From contig ARYC01017371.1 in the NCBI GenBank assembly GCA_000711775.1, forward strand, positions 62,001-126,000: a stretch of DNA of 64,000 nt, read 5' to 3'. Below are positions 34,965 to 46,779 of the stretch, piece after piece. The position numbers and the translations under genes were made by a program. This stretch comes from Oxytricha trifallax. Lineage: Eukaryota > Ciliophora > Spirotrichea > Sporadotrichida > Oxytrichidae. The stretch's first letter is position 1; each line of letters begins with the position of its first letter. The notes beneath the pieces are model-generated. The model was not told the origin of the DNA and searched no databases. It was given only the letters and a program-made list of their open reading frames with translations.

Positions 34965-35118
34965 ATATATTTGCTATGAGTACATAAATGTAAAGACACT
35001 TAGAATAAACTTAACCTAATTAACTATTTATTTAGCCTAATATTATTTAGCTTGATTCACATTATGTCCATATAAATTTTAACTATAATAATATAAGATA
35101 ACATAATAATAATAATAA
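34965..35118. other. AT-rich spacer
   Basis: About 150 bp between the inverted-repeat element and the next start codon; nothing recognised. Confidence 0.45.
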
Positions 35119-37150
35119 ATGGAAGGAGTATTTTCAAAGCTAGTAGTAGATAAATTTTTGCCTGAAGTAACAAAGTTTCATTAAGACAAACTTTCCCAAT
35201 CTAAATATAGTTAAGCTACCTTATAAGCCTCTAAAAACACTCAATTTAACTTGAAAACTTCGGAATCTCAAAATAAGCTATATGTCGGGACACTTTTTAG
35301 TTTTTTGGATGAGAAGAAATTTTCAGACGATTATTAAAAAGCCGAAAAAGCGTTACCTATCAATAAAAAAGAGATACTAGTCAAATCTAGAAGTAAGGTT
35401 GATAAATTTCTTATAGTAATTATGCATAGGTTAAAAAGATAGAGTGATGGATTACACGAACGTGTACAGGTACATTGTGTTGCACGAAATAAGTAAGCCA
35501 AAGCATAATATGGTCAAAGATATTATTGGTGGGAGTGGGAACGCAGCAAACCAAAAGGCAAGGAAAGATGGCCCAAATTAAAATAAAAAACTCACGAATT
35601 AGTAATCACTTCCTGAAAATGATGATTTCTACTCTAATGACCCTAAGATAGTAAGATTAATATTTCCATTCAATACTAATTTAGATTCTTTTGTATGATT
35701 AAGATGAAAAGAACAAGAAGAGAGCATTAAAGGAGATAACTAGAGAAATGTATCGAGATGTAATCATAAAGATTGAGGAGGAAAATCAAACGAAAAACTA
35801 GCCAGTATAATCCCAGAAGATCTCAACTGAAATCCATTAATCATGGTATAATGAGCTTAATTAAAGGCTTTATCAAACAACAAAACGGCAACTAGACAAG
35901 ACTAAAAATGGACTATTCAAGTACAATAACTCAAAAACCCTTAGTAAACTCGAAGAAGCTAGAAAACAAGTAGACACAGATTTTTAGCACATATAAAAAC
36001 AAACTAAAGCATTTATGGGGTTATATTAGGACATGAAAACCAAAAATCCATCATCATTCTTGCCATCTATTCAAAAAAATAACTCAGATAATAATCAACA
36101 AAAGTCTCAATTTACCATGGAAAATAATGGCAGAACTCAAACTAGGACTTCAAAGAATGGAGTGAATGTCACATATGGAGATAATACACTTCCAGGAGAT
36201 TCTAGCTTATCAATAATTAATAAAAGTCCTACAAAATTCAATCCTCACAGGAAATTAGAGTAAAGTGACTACCAAACACTTACAGATAACATATAAATGT
36301 TTTGATTCTTTTATTTCAAATGATTAAATTACAGATTAAGCTGCAGATCTAGACGATTTCCAACTTACCTAAGATCAAATAGGGAGTAAGTTATAATTTT
36401 CAAATAATTTAACCATTTAATAGACAAGTTTATAAAAGATTTGGATGTCCTAGCTGAAAATTCAGACGAATCTTCGAAACTCCTCTTTGGAAATTAATTT
36501 AACAAATCAGCCTTTAAAATCCATCTATCCTTGAATGATTATATCAAAGAGATGGAAAAGAAATCTTTCTATTTCCGGTAGTTAGCTTAAACCTCGAGCG
36601 GAGTAAAGCCATAACAACAGTTTATAGATATGATTAACCAATAAAACAGTTTTAAAAAGTACGTAGAGATTTTTAAAATAGTAAAATTGGATTCTAAATA
36701 TTTATTGTATAGTGCTGATGGAGTTAATCACATCTCCAAATTCAGAGTGATAGCGAAGGAATTGAGTTTAGAGAAATAAGACATTTACTATTTAATATAT
36801 AACTATAAACATTTTCAGCAAGTTTAGGTAAATTCAAAATATTTTCATTTTTTTTAGATAATCAACTTGTCCAATATAATACTACCAAATGAATATAAAA
36901 ATGATTCTTTAATTTATTTATAACTATCTTAAGGATTACGCTGGCTTTGTACTTCTAAATGTACTTAATAACTATGCCCCTAATTTACTAACGCTAAATC
37001 TAAAAAATACAGGCATAGGCTTAGAAAGTATTAAAGCAGGTAGAGATTTTTTGAGTAGTTCTTCTTGTAAATTGGAAGTTATGAATTTAAGTGGGAATCG
37101 GCTAGAAGATACTGCATTTTGCGAATTGTGTGTTGGCATATCCTAAAACT
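35119..37150 (+). CDS. Scrambled leucine-rich-repeat protein, forward MDS block
   Basis: ATG 35119 (MEGVFSKLVVDKFLPEV). IESs at 35417-35429 (pointer ATAG) and 36288-36336 (pointer TTACAGAT), and GT-AG introns at 35651-35684 and 36386-36423, restore frame. A further AT-rich interruption lies at about 36790-36930. The N-terminal half is basic and helical (EKNKKRALKEITREMYRDV). The block ends in leucine-rich repeats (LLTLNLKNTGI, LEVMNLSGNRLED) at the pointer TATCCTAAAACT (37139-37150). The protein continues on the other strand at 37760. LRR chains usually act as protein-binding scaffolds; no more specific role can be given. Confidence 0.75.
35417..35429 (+). other. Very short IES: 9 bp plus ATAG pointer
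   Basis: ATAG at 35413-35416 and 35426-35429. Removing only 13 bp switches to the frame that continues MDYTNVYRYIVLHEISKP… and on to the rest of the protein. Confidence 0.6.
36288..36336 (+). other. IES with 8-bp pointer TTACAGAT
   Basis: TTACAGAT at 36280-36287 and 36329-36336. Removing 49 bp joins …YQTLTDQAADLDDF… and deletes an in-frame TGA. Confidence 0.75.
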
Positions 37151-37242
37151 AAATAAAAATATTGAAATGTTAATACTCTTATAAGTAAGGGAGTTAAGAA
37201 TGTTAATAAATTAAGTATTGAAGAGATATTTCAGTTTCACTT

Positions 37243-37760
37243 TCAATTAGCATTTTATTCTTACAAAAAGCTTTAAACTTTAAGAGATTCCCAAACGAAT
37301 TCATCAGGTGAATTTTTCTTTATGCTTAACTTGCTCTAAGTATTTCTAATAAGTTTTAGTGCACTCCAATCTATGCGCATATTCCCATTAAAATTTAAGT
37401 GTATTAACTGATCATTTTTCTCTAATGCTACTAGTATCTCCTTAAAGCCCTCATTGCTAAAGTTGTTATCACTAAGGTCAAGTGATTTCATAAATTTGTT
37501 ATGGAAAAGCATATGGAAAAGATTCTTGGCAGATTGATCGTCGATCATTGTATCACTCAATCTTAATATTTAAATGCCCTTATTTCTGCCTAAGTTCTTT
37601 GAAATTATATCTATACTTTCATTCTAGAGGGCGTTATGTGAGAGATCTACCTCCTGAAGTATGCGAGAGTACTTAATGATTGAATTGAAAATCTTCATTG
37701 AAATGTGAGTTATGCGGTTAGAACTGAAATCTAGAGCTTTCAAAGAAAAGTTTTAGGATA
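37243..37760 (-). CDS. Scrambled LRR protein, inverted terminal MDS
   Basis: This block is on the minus strand and begins with the same 12-bp pointer TATCCTAAAACT (complement at 37749-37760) that ends the forward block at 37150. Joining gives …CVGISQNFSLKALDFSSNRI… in one frame. It encodes at least four more leucine-rich repeats (LKALDFSSNRITHIS, LQEVDLSHNALQN, IQILRLSDTMIDD, MKSLDLSDNNFSNEG) and stops at TGA 37245-37243. Both halves being LRR makes the assignment strong. The C terminus reads SLKVQSFLQEQNAN. Confidence 0.82.
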
Positions 37761-37829
37761 GCCTTTTCCTAATCTTATTAATATCTAAATAAAGATATTG
37801 AAATATTTAATTAATCATTATAATTAAAA

Positions 37830-40800
37830 ATGAAATCAAAAATTATGACATCATCCTTAATCATTATTTAGCTTTTTGGAATAGTTTTTTCATCTAAAAT
37901 AGCAATAAGTTTTGATTTAAACTACTACGAGAAACCTGAATCATATTCCCTGAATGAGTATATATTTTCAGTAAATCCAGCATATTTTTGGGATTAATCA
38001 ACCAATCTTAAACAAATTTAAAACTCTATGAAGATCTGTTCTGACCGACACCCGACCCCCCCCGTACCCTCCTTCTTGGTAGCACCCCCCTTCTTGGTAG
38101 TACCCCCCCGTACCCCCCGTACCCCCCCTAAAATATCCTATTTCATATCAAATTTTTTATCCTTAGGGTCTAAATCGATTTCCTTCTTGACATCTCGACA
38201 TCATAAATTTTATGTTTTTATATATAAAATTTCATAATTTTATCAAAATTTTTAAATTCTATATTAATGCCTTATATGATTTGATTTTTAAGTTTTGACA
38301 AGTTTCACAATATTTTACAACATATTTTTGCCTATCTTTGTGAAAAATATCTAAAAAACAATTTTCCATTAAAAATATTAAAACTTAATTTATAATTAAT
38401 TTTTATTGACTACCATACACAAATTTTATTTAAAAATTTTTTCCGCTTAATTCAACTTCATTCGACTTAATTCTTAGAAAAAGTATGATTAATTTTTCAA
38501 ATTTCAAAATTTTCAATATTTTGTATTTGTTAATGGAAAAAATTCAAAATTTTGAAATTTGAAAAATTAATCATACTTTTTCTAAGAATTAAGTCGAATG
38601 AAGTTGAATTAAGTTGAAAAAATTTTTAAATAAAATTTGTGTATGGTAGTCAATTAAAATTAATTATAAATTAAATTTTAATATTTTTAATGGAAAATTA
38701 TTTTTTAAATATTTTTCACAAAGATAGGCAAAAATATGTAGTAAAATATTGTGAAACTTGTCAAAACTTAAAAATCAAATCATATAAGGAATTAATATAG
38801 AATTTTAAATGTTGATAAAATTATGAAATTTTATATATAAAAACATAAAATTTATGATGTCGAGATGTCAAGAAGGAAATCGATTTAGACCCTAAGGATA
38901 AAAAATTTGATATGAAATAGGATATTTTAGGGGGGGTCGGGAGGGGTCGGGGGTACGGTGGGGTACTACAAAGAAGGGGGGTGCTACCAAGTAGGAGGGT
39001 AGGGGGGTCGGGTGTCGGTCAGAACAAAGATCAATTTAGATTTAGCTAAATCAAGTGGTGAATATTCTCCACGCTTAGAGTTTCTCAACAATTATGAATA
39101 AACCATGTAATTAGTTTACAATACAAGCAATTGTACTAAGTATTGGGCAGTAAGTCATAATATTAAGTAGAAGACCAGTCGAATATTTTGTGATAGCAGT
39201 CTAAAGTAAATGCCAATCAGCATGCTATTAAATCAATAAATTCCTGAAATTTTTAATTATGATAAGTATGTCTTTGTTAGTGGAGGATAATAAACAATTG
39301 AGGAAGTTGTAGTTTTGTATATTTAACATAGTACTGAAGGGAATCAAATTTTGAATGAAATTCTGGGGTCAATCAGATAGCCAACCATTCTCCTAAATTA
39401 AATTGATTAGTTATTTATGTTTATTATTAGTTTAATGGTATACTGAGGAACAAGATGATTAACTCACAAGAAAGCTAAAATTTTGACAAACTAACTCTGT
39501 ATGGAGTAGAATTAAAAATTACAAATTCTTCTCGTTATAGATATAATTCAAAAACTAAAGAATTTCTTACTTTCCCAGAAAATCCTGCAGACATAATTTT
39601 CACAGAAAGAAAACCTCTTTTGAATTACATTAGAAACTACTAATTTAATTTCCTATAATATCTGAACTCAACTTCGCAAAACTAAACTTTATCAAGTCTA
39701 GTGAAATTTATACAAAATCATCCAAACTATAATTTAAATAGAAATTAAGCTCAACCTTACACTTCTCCACTCGAAGGGAAATTAAAACGAGGTATAGCGA
39801 GAGACTCTGAGTATGTATTTTTGAATTATAAGTTTATAGACTTAAGCAATTGTAATCTCCAGTGTTTAATGAGCAATTTGCTAGAAGTCGAATTAAGAAG
39901 TAAGCAATTGTAGAGAATTGAAACAAATGTTACTAAGTTGCTTAATGTTTTCAAGAATAAAATAAGGTTTATAAAAGAGCAGTATTTCAGTACACCTGTT
40001 GAGCTATCGCTTTTTGGAAATGAAAGAAATAATTTACCTATTATTACACTTAAGCAAAGCTTATTTGGCTCTGTACTGTATATTTTAGATATCTCCAAAG
40101 TAGACGATATAATAGGAGCTATAAAGTAAATAAGCGAGCTTTCTTATAAAGACATTGGAATAAGTGTCATTTTTACAACAAGTACAATGAGAGAAATTGA
40201 TAGAACCATGATAAGAATAGTTTATGATCACCTGGCATCATTAAATACTTAGCTAAAATACAAGAAATTAATCGAAGTATTGAATAGCTTTGAGTTTACC
40301 TCTTATTAATTAAAGAATAGAAATAAATAAAGAAGGCAACAAATAATATATATATATATATATAGAATATGCAGTTAATAGGCTTATTAAGATTAATGTT
40401 TTAATTTTCAATAATTTCTTTTTATTATTTAGTTCTTTTTTTAAGAATTACCAGAGTTATTTGTAATATCATTGTTCAATTCTTTAATTTAACTTATAAT
40501 ATTATAAATAGGGCAAAATTAAGGCAACTAATTTACCTTGAATTTTCAAGAAAGTAAATAATATCTCTTTGATAGAGCTCTTAACTAAATCGATTAAGCT
40601 TAATTTATTATTACTTAATGAATTTCTTTTTTTATGATACTACAAAGTGAAATCCTCTTTCCTGAATTAATAGTAGCATTAGCAAACAATCGACGATGCA
40701 TTTCACTATTGCTATTAAAAATAAATTTGCATTCTACCTTAAATTGTAGTTAATGACAACTTCTTAGATCCATTCCAATCATATGAAACCAAAGATATTG

Positions 40801-43189
40801 TTGAGCTCTTGAACACTTATAACAAAACTATATCTGGAAACAATAATTTGAAATAAAATCAAGATTTTATCAGGTTCACTTATCCTGAATATAAAACACA
40901 TATATTTAGCAGATTATCTTCTTAAAATATTGCGAATAAACCGTAAGATATAATGTTTACTAAGAATTTTCCTTAGCGGAATAATACTTTAAAAGACATT
41001 GATATTTTAGTTTAATGTTTCAAATGCAGCAAAATTATGCTTAAGCTATTATAATAATGCTAATAAAGTGGACACATAATCGAGATTATGGCTATATAAG
41101 AAATTCAAAGCATAGATTAACTTTTCATCAAACCATCCTAATACTTAGAAATCTAATAAAAATACAATAATTCACTTAATGGATTGCTTATAATAAATGG
41201 CATGATTTATCATAATCTTAAATAAATAGAGTAGTCTGGGTATTATGGAATGCATAGTTTGCTTCAAGATCATAAAAGACTCTATGACTATCTTGTTGAT
41301 TATAAAATGCCATTTAAATATGCATTTCTCGCTCAACTTACAAAGATAATATTTGAAAATTAAATTCATACAAGACAGTTACCTATTACAAAAGAAGAAT
41401 AGGAAATTTTTATGAAGTATTCAGACAATAAATTTATTTATAGGCCAAAATAGCAATAGTAAAGTACCGTTTTAATTCAAATTTATGCCAAGTTAAACAT
41501 CTTAACTAGAAATTCAGCTAGATTTTTATCATTTTATATATAAAAAGAGTAAAAAATAATTCTATTTATTCATCTTTATTATTGATTATTTTTGGGGCAA
41601 ATTTGAAATGTATCACCCTTCATTTTATCAAAGATATTTATCAGATAAATCAGAGATAGATTTAAATCTAATCTACAACGATTAGTAAATAAGTATCCCA
41701 TATCACTACTATTATTTAAATAATTAGAAAAATGGGTTGATACCTTCAAGAAATATGTTTGTACTTTTTAGCAAAGTTTATTTAGAACTGGATGTACCTA
41801 GAAGCATAAGATATACTTCCTCAGAAATTAGTCATTATAATGATCAAATTCTCTCACATAATTTGAAAAACGGATATTAAGAAGTTGTGGGATATAAAGG
41901 ATTAACTTTTGAAATAGATTATGTGAAATTTTTAGAATAAAATACTACTTTAAATTTTGGCTATAAGTAAACCGGTATAGTAATTGAAGGTGTTTTAAGT
42001 TTAAATAAAGGTTAGATAGCCCCTAAATACTATCCTTTTGATACATATGATAAGAATTATGCATTTAATTTGTTTGAAATAACTGGAAATATATCTTATG
42101 TTGCTCATAATTTTGGTCCATATTTGCAATTTTAAGTCTAAAAGATAGGTCCTTACTAGCTATTAAAAGTAGATGAAAATCTCTTTGTAAATTAGTAATT
42201 TAATCTATGGGATTTTCATGATGAATTTAAGAATATTAAACTGTTCAAATCAAATAACTCTATGAAACTTAAACCTAAGTCGAACATAAGATTAGAGAAT
42301 ATCAACATTCTTTATTCTTTATCAGGGCCAGAATATGAAAGTCTTACCCTACTAAATATTGCTTCAATAATGGATAACACAGATCATAGCAACATAGTAT
42401 TTCATTTCATAGATTAACCTTCTCTTTCTCCATTATTTAAAGAAAGACTTCAAAATATGTAAAACTTCTACAAATTCTAAGTGAAGTTTATTCAATATAA
42501 ATGGCCATAAGTTCTATTTAAAGACTTGTAAAACAAGAGGCAGATATATGCATATATGGTTCTGTTTCTAGATTTAATGATCCCTGATGAAGAAATAGAC
42601 AGACTCATTATTATGGATGTAGATCAAATTGTTAAGCGTGATATTTCTGAGCTTGCTTTTGATATAGATTTGAATGGAAAGCCAATTGCTATGGTACCTC
42701 ATTGCAGATAATTTATCCATTTATTACTTATACAAATTATCTTAGTTCAATATAATTTATTGCAATTCTTAAAGTTCATTTGATTAGTCCCCATTCTGGC
42801 TTGAGACCTTAATTAAACAAGGGAAGTAATACTATTTCTCAGGTATAATACTATTGGATCTACCATTATTCCGACAAAAAGGTTTTGGGAACATTTTGCG
42901 TAAAAATTACTAATTTTTAGAATTTGAGTAGCAACAAGCTGAAAATTTACAATTGCTTGATTAAGATTTGCTAAATTACAGTTAGTTAACAGTTCCTATT
43001 CATGCTCTTGACTCAAAATGGTTGTGGTGCGAAGCTTGGTGTGAGAAAGGTTAATAGAATTAAGCTTATATAATTGATTTATGCGGAGATCCACATGTTC
43101 ACATAGGAGAAGGGAAAATCTAGAAATATAAGAGATTGGAGCCTGAAGCATTTTAGAGATATCTCAATATAGTTAAAGAGTTGATATGA
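37830..43189 (+). CDS. UDP-glucose:glycoprotein glucosyltransferase 1 (UGGT, GT24)
   Basis: ATG 37830 with a signal peptide (MTSSLIIIQLFGIVFSS), TGA 43187-43189. The N-terminal part (YYEKPESYSLNEYIF) matches the start of UGGT thioredoxin-like domains. The C-terminal GT24 domain has LLNIASIMDNT, YMVLFLDLMIP, the metal-binding DxD in MDVDQIVKRDISEL, FWLETLIKQG, LQLLDQDLLNY and SKWLWCEAWCEKG. UGGT reglucosylates misfolded glycoproteins in the ER lumen. There is no obvious KDEL-type tail (…IVKELI). The coding sequence is cut by the foldback element (38037-39026) and by AT-rich IESs at about 39415-39455, 40325-40740 (with a TA repeat), 41540-41595 and 42715-42780. MDS joins are approximate except at the foldback. 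Confidence 0.88.
38037..39026. mobile_element. 990-bp foldback (long inverted repeat) element inside UGGT1
   Basis: Two arms of about 480 bp, 38037-38513 and 38546-39026, are nearly perfect inverted copies with a 32-bp spacer. The ends are TGTTCTGACCGACACCCG and its complement, followed inward by C-rich or G-rich runs and TTCTTGGTAG-type repeats. AAGATC flanks it on both sides (38031-38036 and 39027-39032). Removing the element with one AAGATC keeps the UGGT frame (…NSMKINLDLAKSSGEY…). No ORF of its own is credible. It can be a MITE-like DNA element mobilised in trans. Confidence 0.88.
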
Positions 43190-43298
43190 TAATTTAAAAG
43201 ATATCACAATTTAAGTTTTATTTTTAATGCAGTTAAGCAATGAGAATAAGTTTAAATTTGAGAGTATAAATTTATATGATATTAATAGTAGTAATTTA

Positions 43299-46200
43299 AT
43301 GTAAAGTTTGAGAAGATTAAAATTCAGGAATCTCTTGCTGGTTAAAAAATCTTATTTTTTTTTTTATACTTAAATGCAATTGATGTTTATTATTATTACT
43401 GGAGTAAGCTCAACAGAGATCTTTTACATCATGCATTAATCCACTTTTAAGCTAAAAAATATCAGAATCAAAGGAGACCTTCTAGAAACTTAAAACAGAG
43501 TACAATAAAGTCAAGATTGAAGATGTGACTGTTGGTACGGTCATTGGAGGTATGCGAGGCTTGACCGGTCTTCTCTACGAGACTTCAAAGTTGCACCCCG
43601 TTAATGGAATAACTTACAGAGGAAAAGATCTCAATGAAATTATAGCGAAATCTCCAAAATTCACTTAAAATGGAAAGATGCCTCTCCCAGAAGCTGTCCT
43701 CTGGTTGTTGCTGACCGGAGAGTATCCGAATGAACGAGAAATGTAATAATTTCTATAAGAAATGAATCAGCGCAGTCATATAAGCGATGAAGTACAATCG
43801 ACAATCATGAATCTACCACATCATATGCATCCAATGACTAAATTAAGTATTGGGGCGCTAATGTGCTAACCTGAGAGTATTTTCGCTAAAAAATATCATG
43901 AAGGTGCTCCAAAGAGTTCATTCTGGAAATATACTCTCGAAGATTCACTCTAATTATCAGTATTTCTTAGTGTTATTAAAATACTTAAAATTAGTTAAAA
44001 AAATTATATTTATCTTTTTCTTATATGACAAGCTTATTGATTGTTTCTCAATGAAATTAAAAAAACAAACTTTTAATTGTCCTAATGAGATAATTATTAT
44101 ATTAAAATTCATTTTAATTTTCCTAAACTTACTGATTCATTGAATGTTTGTGCCAAAGTGCCTAGATTAGCATCCATAGTTTACAACTCCAGTTACAATA
44201 GAGATGTAAGTCATGTATTCCTAATTATTTCTTTAGACTTATTAAGACTTACCTAAATTTGATGATAATCTTGATATGGCTGGTAACTTTTGCAATATGA
44301 TTGGTTAAAATAACAAACAATAATAATAATAATAATAATTAACTCGCATCGAGGGCTTAAAGCCCCCTGAGCATATCATTAAGAAAGGACTAGGTCCTTT
44401 TTGTTAGATCCTCACTGAGAACCAGGATCTGGTGGTTCATGAGATACTTATAGCATAATTTTGTTGATTAATTAGCTCCTTCTTTCTAGTTCCTCCAATT
44501 GGATTGTCATAGGTACTGAGGGAAAGGCAGATGCAATGTCGACGAACCAAAGTTGTTTGTATTATTATTATTTAATAATGTTAATGAGTTCCGTTGTGTG
44601 TTTCCCCATTTGTTCGCCAGGCCTAAAGCCTATCTGTTCTTTTGCAACTGTTAGCCAAAGTCTGTAAGAGTAGAGTCTGGACCAGGAAGCTTCCATCATT
44701 TTCCTCAAAATAGAGGTCATTGCTATTTGTCTGGTCTTGTTGATTGGAGGTTAGATAGAGTCTGTCTTTGAAAGAAGCATTAGGTTAGCATCATTGACCC
44801 AAAGGGATACTACTTAGTTATTGTTAACCCAATTTTCGATTGTTTTGAGTGCTGGTAGAGCTCTATCATGTTTTCTGATCCATTGATCACTTATGTTGTC
44901 AGGACCAAGAGCTTTATCTGTTGGAGAGTTTCTTAGGATGTCTGGTAGAAGTTTATGTCTCTTAGTATACTTCCAGTATACTGATCCTATCTCTGACTGA
45001 GTAAATTTGTCTTGGTTTTAAAGATCAGAATTTTTGAAGGCCGGTATAAACTGGCCAGAACCTTTAATTCCAATGTACTGCTTAGCAGCATTGACACTGT
45101 CTGAAAGTGAAAGATTTTCTATTTGTTGGACTATTTTTCCTTAAGTAGCTCCAATGCTTCTATGAATGATTCTATTGGCATCTTTAAGGTTGCCTTCGAA
45201 CCAAAGTTGTTTGATTTTGTTAGCAGCTGAGAGGAAGTAAGACTTAGCTTAGATAATTTTGGTCGGTTTAGGTTAGATTTATTGTCCGCCATACCAGGCT
45301 AAGTCTTCTTTAAGGAGTCTGTTTACCTAAGGTTTTGTGATTTTTAGTTCGACTGGACTGTGGTATTGGAATTCAAACTCTTTGTATAGTAGCATGTGAT
45401 CTGAAGTAGATAGTAGTTAGTATTACTTGTTCACTTGTAGGTTAGAGTTGAAGATATAGTCAATATTTGAATTAAAGTCTGGTCTAGTTACTAAATAGGT
45501 ATTTGGTAAGGATTAAGCCACGTAATTAAGGTCACCGGTTATTAAATAGGAAGGGTCTTAGGAATGAGTAGACAACCAAATTTCAAAGTAACTTTTGTAG
45601 GATTGGAACTGGGATGAGATGTAGAGATTAACAACCTTTATTTCTAGGTCTAGCAGATCTAGTGTTACGGATAAAGGGATTTCACAAGCCAGCTGTGAGA
45701 CTCTTGAGAGTCCTTTTCTAATTAGGGTGCAGGTGCCATGTATACCATCTTTGATTTTAGTTTTAGAATGGTAGCAATCATAGTTGGGGAAGAAAATCTT
45801 AGAATGTCTCGTCTCTTAGAGAGTGACGATATCTGGATCAGTTTAGGAGATAACCTTCTCCAGGAAGATCAACGAGTCTAGCGAAGAGCATCTCATGTTC
45901 CAATTTACCACTTTTAGGTTGGAAGCTTACATACTGACTCGTGCTTAAATTAGTAGGTTAGATCTTTAACTTTCTAATTTAATAATTAATAACAAACAAT
46001 TTTGGGAACTTATTCGCTTGTATTTAGTGCTACATGCGTAAGTTGTATTAATCAATGTTTCTCAGCTTGCTTAAAATAAAATCTAAAATAATGCTTATAG
46101 TGATCATGAAGGAGGTACAGTGAGTGCTCACACAGCTCATTGTGTAAATAGTGCTCTATCTGATCCATATCTCTCTTTTGCTGCAGCTATGAATGGTCTT

Positions 46201-46713
46201 GCTGGACCATTGCATGGCCTTGCTAATTAAGAAGCTCTAAATTTCTTAATAGAATTTGAAAAGATCTATGGAGATAAGTGGACTGAGACAGATTTGATGT
46301 ATTACACTAGAGATACTCTAAATTAAGGGAGAGTAATTCCTGGTTATGGACATGCTGTATTAAGAAAGACAGATCCAAGATTCTTGCATTTCTTAGATTT
46401 TGCAAAAACCAATATTGGAAGATCTAACTTAATCGATTTATTGAATGCTTGCTACAAAGTTATACCTTCAGTTCTGATGGAGCAAAAGAAGATTTAAAAT
46501 CCTTGGCCTAATGTAGATGCTGGCTCAGGAGTGCTTTTAATGCATTATGATATGAACTAAACTGAATTTTACACTGTATTATTTGGTATGGCAAGAGCTC
46601 TTGGAATGATGTCCTCGCTTGTCTGGAGCAGAGCTTTGAATTTGCCAATTGAGAGACCCAACTCTATAACTATGGATATGCTTTTGGAAAAAGCTAAGGC
46701 TGCTCAGAAATGA
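43299..46713 (+). CDS. Mitochondrial citrate synthase, interrupted by a LINE
   Basis: ATG 43299 gives a mitochondrial presequence ([14 protein letters not shown]). After an IES (43342-43402, pointer CTGG) the frame continues [18 protein letters not shown]. Citrate synthase blocks follow: [52 protein letters not shown] (catalytic His region), [31 protein letters not shown] and [10 protein letters not shown] with the catalytic Asp. The usual His of NVDAHSG is Gly here. TGA is at 46711-46713. There is an AT-rich IES at about 43960-44135, and GT-AG introns at 44206-44236 and 46038-46100. The LINE lies at 44321-45987, and removing it with one target duplication restores …[16 protein letters not shown]…. 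Confidence 0.93.
43342..43402 (+). other. IES with CTGG pointer after the presequence of citrate synthase
   Basis: CTGG at 43338-43341 and 43399-43402. Removal of 61 AT-rich bases joins the mitochondrial presequence to the mature protein in frame. Confidence 0.65.
44321..45987 (-). mobile_element. Truncated LINE retrotransposon (APE type) with 12-bp target duplication
   Basis: The sequence is bounded by AATAACAAACAA at 44309-44320 and 45988-45999. It reads on the minus strand. Its 3' end at 44321-44341 is a (TAA)n tail, as in some LINEs. Upstream of the tail, GGGCTTTAAGCCC and AAAGGACCTAGTCCTTT form short hairpins. At 1667 bp it is much shorter than a full LINE, and most of the reverse transcriptase is missing. 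It lies inside citrate synthase coding sequence. Confidence 0.9.
44412..45932 (-). CDS. LINE ORF: APE endonuclease plus truncated reverse transcriptase
   Basis: Minus strand, ATG 45932 ([18 protein letters not shown]) to TGA 44414-44412, about 506 codons, open in the ciliate code. The endonuclease part shows [33 protein letters not shown] and STSDHMLL with the final catalytic His. The reverse transcriptase begins with [13 protein letters not shown] and [16 protein letters not shown], then QIGFRPGEQ and motif A ([11 protein letters not shown]). It stops soon after, so the YxDD motif, thumb and C terminus are absent. The long open frame despite the truncation suggests a recent insertion. Confidence 0.85.
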
Positions 46714-46779
46714 TTGTAATTTTTAATTTAACTTCGTTTTCCTATTCAAACTATATGATAAGTTTAAATTTAAATCATA

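Noticed and set aside
40349-40364. (TA)n run
   Set aside because: A simple-sequence stretch inside an AT-rich IES; expected by composition.
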